This document shows, piece by piece, positions 63,724 to 64,000 of a stretch of DNA of 64,000 nucleotides. Position numbers and translations under genes: made by a program. The notes beneath the pieces are model-generated. The model worked only from the letters and a program-made list of their open reading frames with translations. It was not told the DNA's origin and did no database searches. The stretch's first letter is position 1. Each line of letters begins with the position of its first letter. The DNA lies in contig JADJQH010000008.1 of NCBI GenBank assembly GCA_016712865.1, positions 558,001-622,000 of the forward strand, given 5' to 3'. This stretch comes from Dokdonella sp. Its GTDB lineage: Bacteria; Pseudomonadota; Gammaproteobacteria; Xanthomonadales; Rhodanobacteraceae.

Positions 63724-64000
63724 CTATTTTTCAATGCGGTAGTTGATGCCGGCGCGGCTGCCGGTGGTGGCGTTCTGTGCCTCGAAGTTCCAGCGCCTGC
63801 TCATGAGGTAGCGCAGGGTAACCACTTCGCCGGGATCGAAGATGCCAACGCCATAGCTGAGATACAACTTGGGCGAGAGGTACTTGCCGATGGTGAATGC
63901 AGCCCCGCCCAGCGTGGCATCGTCGGCGACGCCGATGTCATCGACTCCGAGGCGACCGCCGATGCTCTTGGCCAGCAGGTCGCCGGTGGCGGTGCCCAGG
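63724..64000 (-). CDS. tamB: Translocation and assembly module protein TamB, C-terminal end (partial)
   Basis: The last 91 complete codons of a gene running off the right edge on the minus strand (stop TAG at 63724-63726). The sequence contains GTATGDLLAKSIGGRLGVDD, AFTIGKYLSPKLYLSYGVG and FDPGEVVTLRYLMSRRWNFE, which match the conserved C-terminal DUF490 end of TamB. TamB is a long inner-membrane-anchored protein that bridges the periplasm and partners TamA and lipid transport. No start can be given. tamA is expected further along the same strand, outside the window. Confidence 0.88.
   Translation of the reverse strand, partial: LGTATGDLLAKSIGGRLGVDDIGVADDATLGGAAFTIGKYLSPKLYLSYGVGIFDPGEVVTLRYLMSRRWNFEAQNATTGSRAGINYRIEK

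Noticed and set aside
1-64000. tRNA, rRNA or integrase-type attachment sites
   Set aside because: I saw no cloverleaf with a TTCGANNC arm, no rRNA sequence and no integrase or transposase gene in any intergenic space; a dedicated scan would be needed to exclude them fully.

Overview
The window is a high-GC, densely packed bacterial chromosome segment. It most likely comes from the Xanthomonadales/Lysobacterales (Gammaproteobacteria). The main reasons are the type II secretion genes in the Xps order (E-F-G-H-I-J-K-L-M-N-D) with a lipoprotein secretin, the linked dsbC-purL genes, the surA-pdxA-rsmA-apaG-apaH block, frequent GTG starts, and many palindromic repeat families. I see no rRNA, tRNA, CRISPR array, prophage or transposase. 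The species cannot be fixed from sequence alone.

Layout. 0-4.3 kb: 3' end of dsbC, then purL. 4.3-16.7 kb: a membrane protein resembling exosortase-H-associated proteins, a complete type II secretion operon and a trailing lipoprotein. 17-19.9 kb: two exported proteins of unknown function, each followed by a good terminator; their position and signal peptides make them candidate secretion cargo. 20.3-21.2 kb: periplasmic PpiC-type isomerase. 21.6-27.2 kb: a polysaccharide export and assembly cluster (Wzm/Wzt ABC exporter, methyltransferase, two glycosyltransferase-like proteins), then a PilZ protein on the other strand. 27.7-31.5 kb: ybbP-ybbA, divergent from tesA with overlapping start codons. 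31.7-33.5 kb: RegB/RegA-type redox two-component system. 33.6-35.5 kb: PAP2 phosphatase, diacylglycerol kinase and a TerC protein. 35.6-39.0 kb: rlmI-like, lgt, thyA, folA. 39.3-48.1 kb: apaH, apaG, rsmA, pdxA, surA and lptD on the minus strand, broken by a plus-strand EamA transporter and a 1-kb repeat region. 48.1-50.9 kb: a deacetylase-family protein and three genes that read as cobalamin salvage (PduO adenosyltransferase, BtuM-like transporter, CobC-like phosphatase). 51.1-55.5 kb: a CadC-like membrane regulator, a secreted beta-propeller protein and an ion-channel-like protein. 55.5-56.5 kb: homopolymer tract and modular palindrome array. 56.5-64 kb: M14 metallopeptidase, two ubiquinone-biosynthesis hydroxylases, a cupin protein, a BrnT-type toxin-antitoxin pair, a small conserved protein and the 3' end of tamB.

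A theme runs through the window: envelope biogenesis (LptD, SurA, TamB, Lgt, DsbC, secretion and glycan export), with intergenic spaces repeatedly occupied by palindromic elements. One family, built on GGGAATC/GATTCCC repeats, has entered the purL-gsp region three times: in frame inside purL, between gspE and gspF, and between gspG and gspH, where it now forms the leader of the GspH prepilin. The 55.7-56.4 kb region holds a striking array of 101-bp and 140-bp palindromic units.
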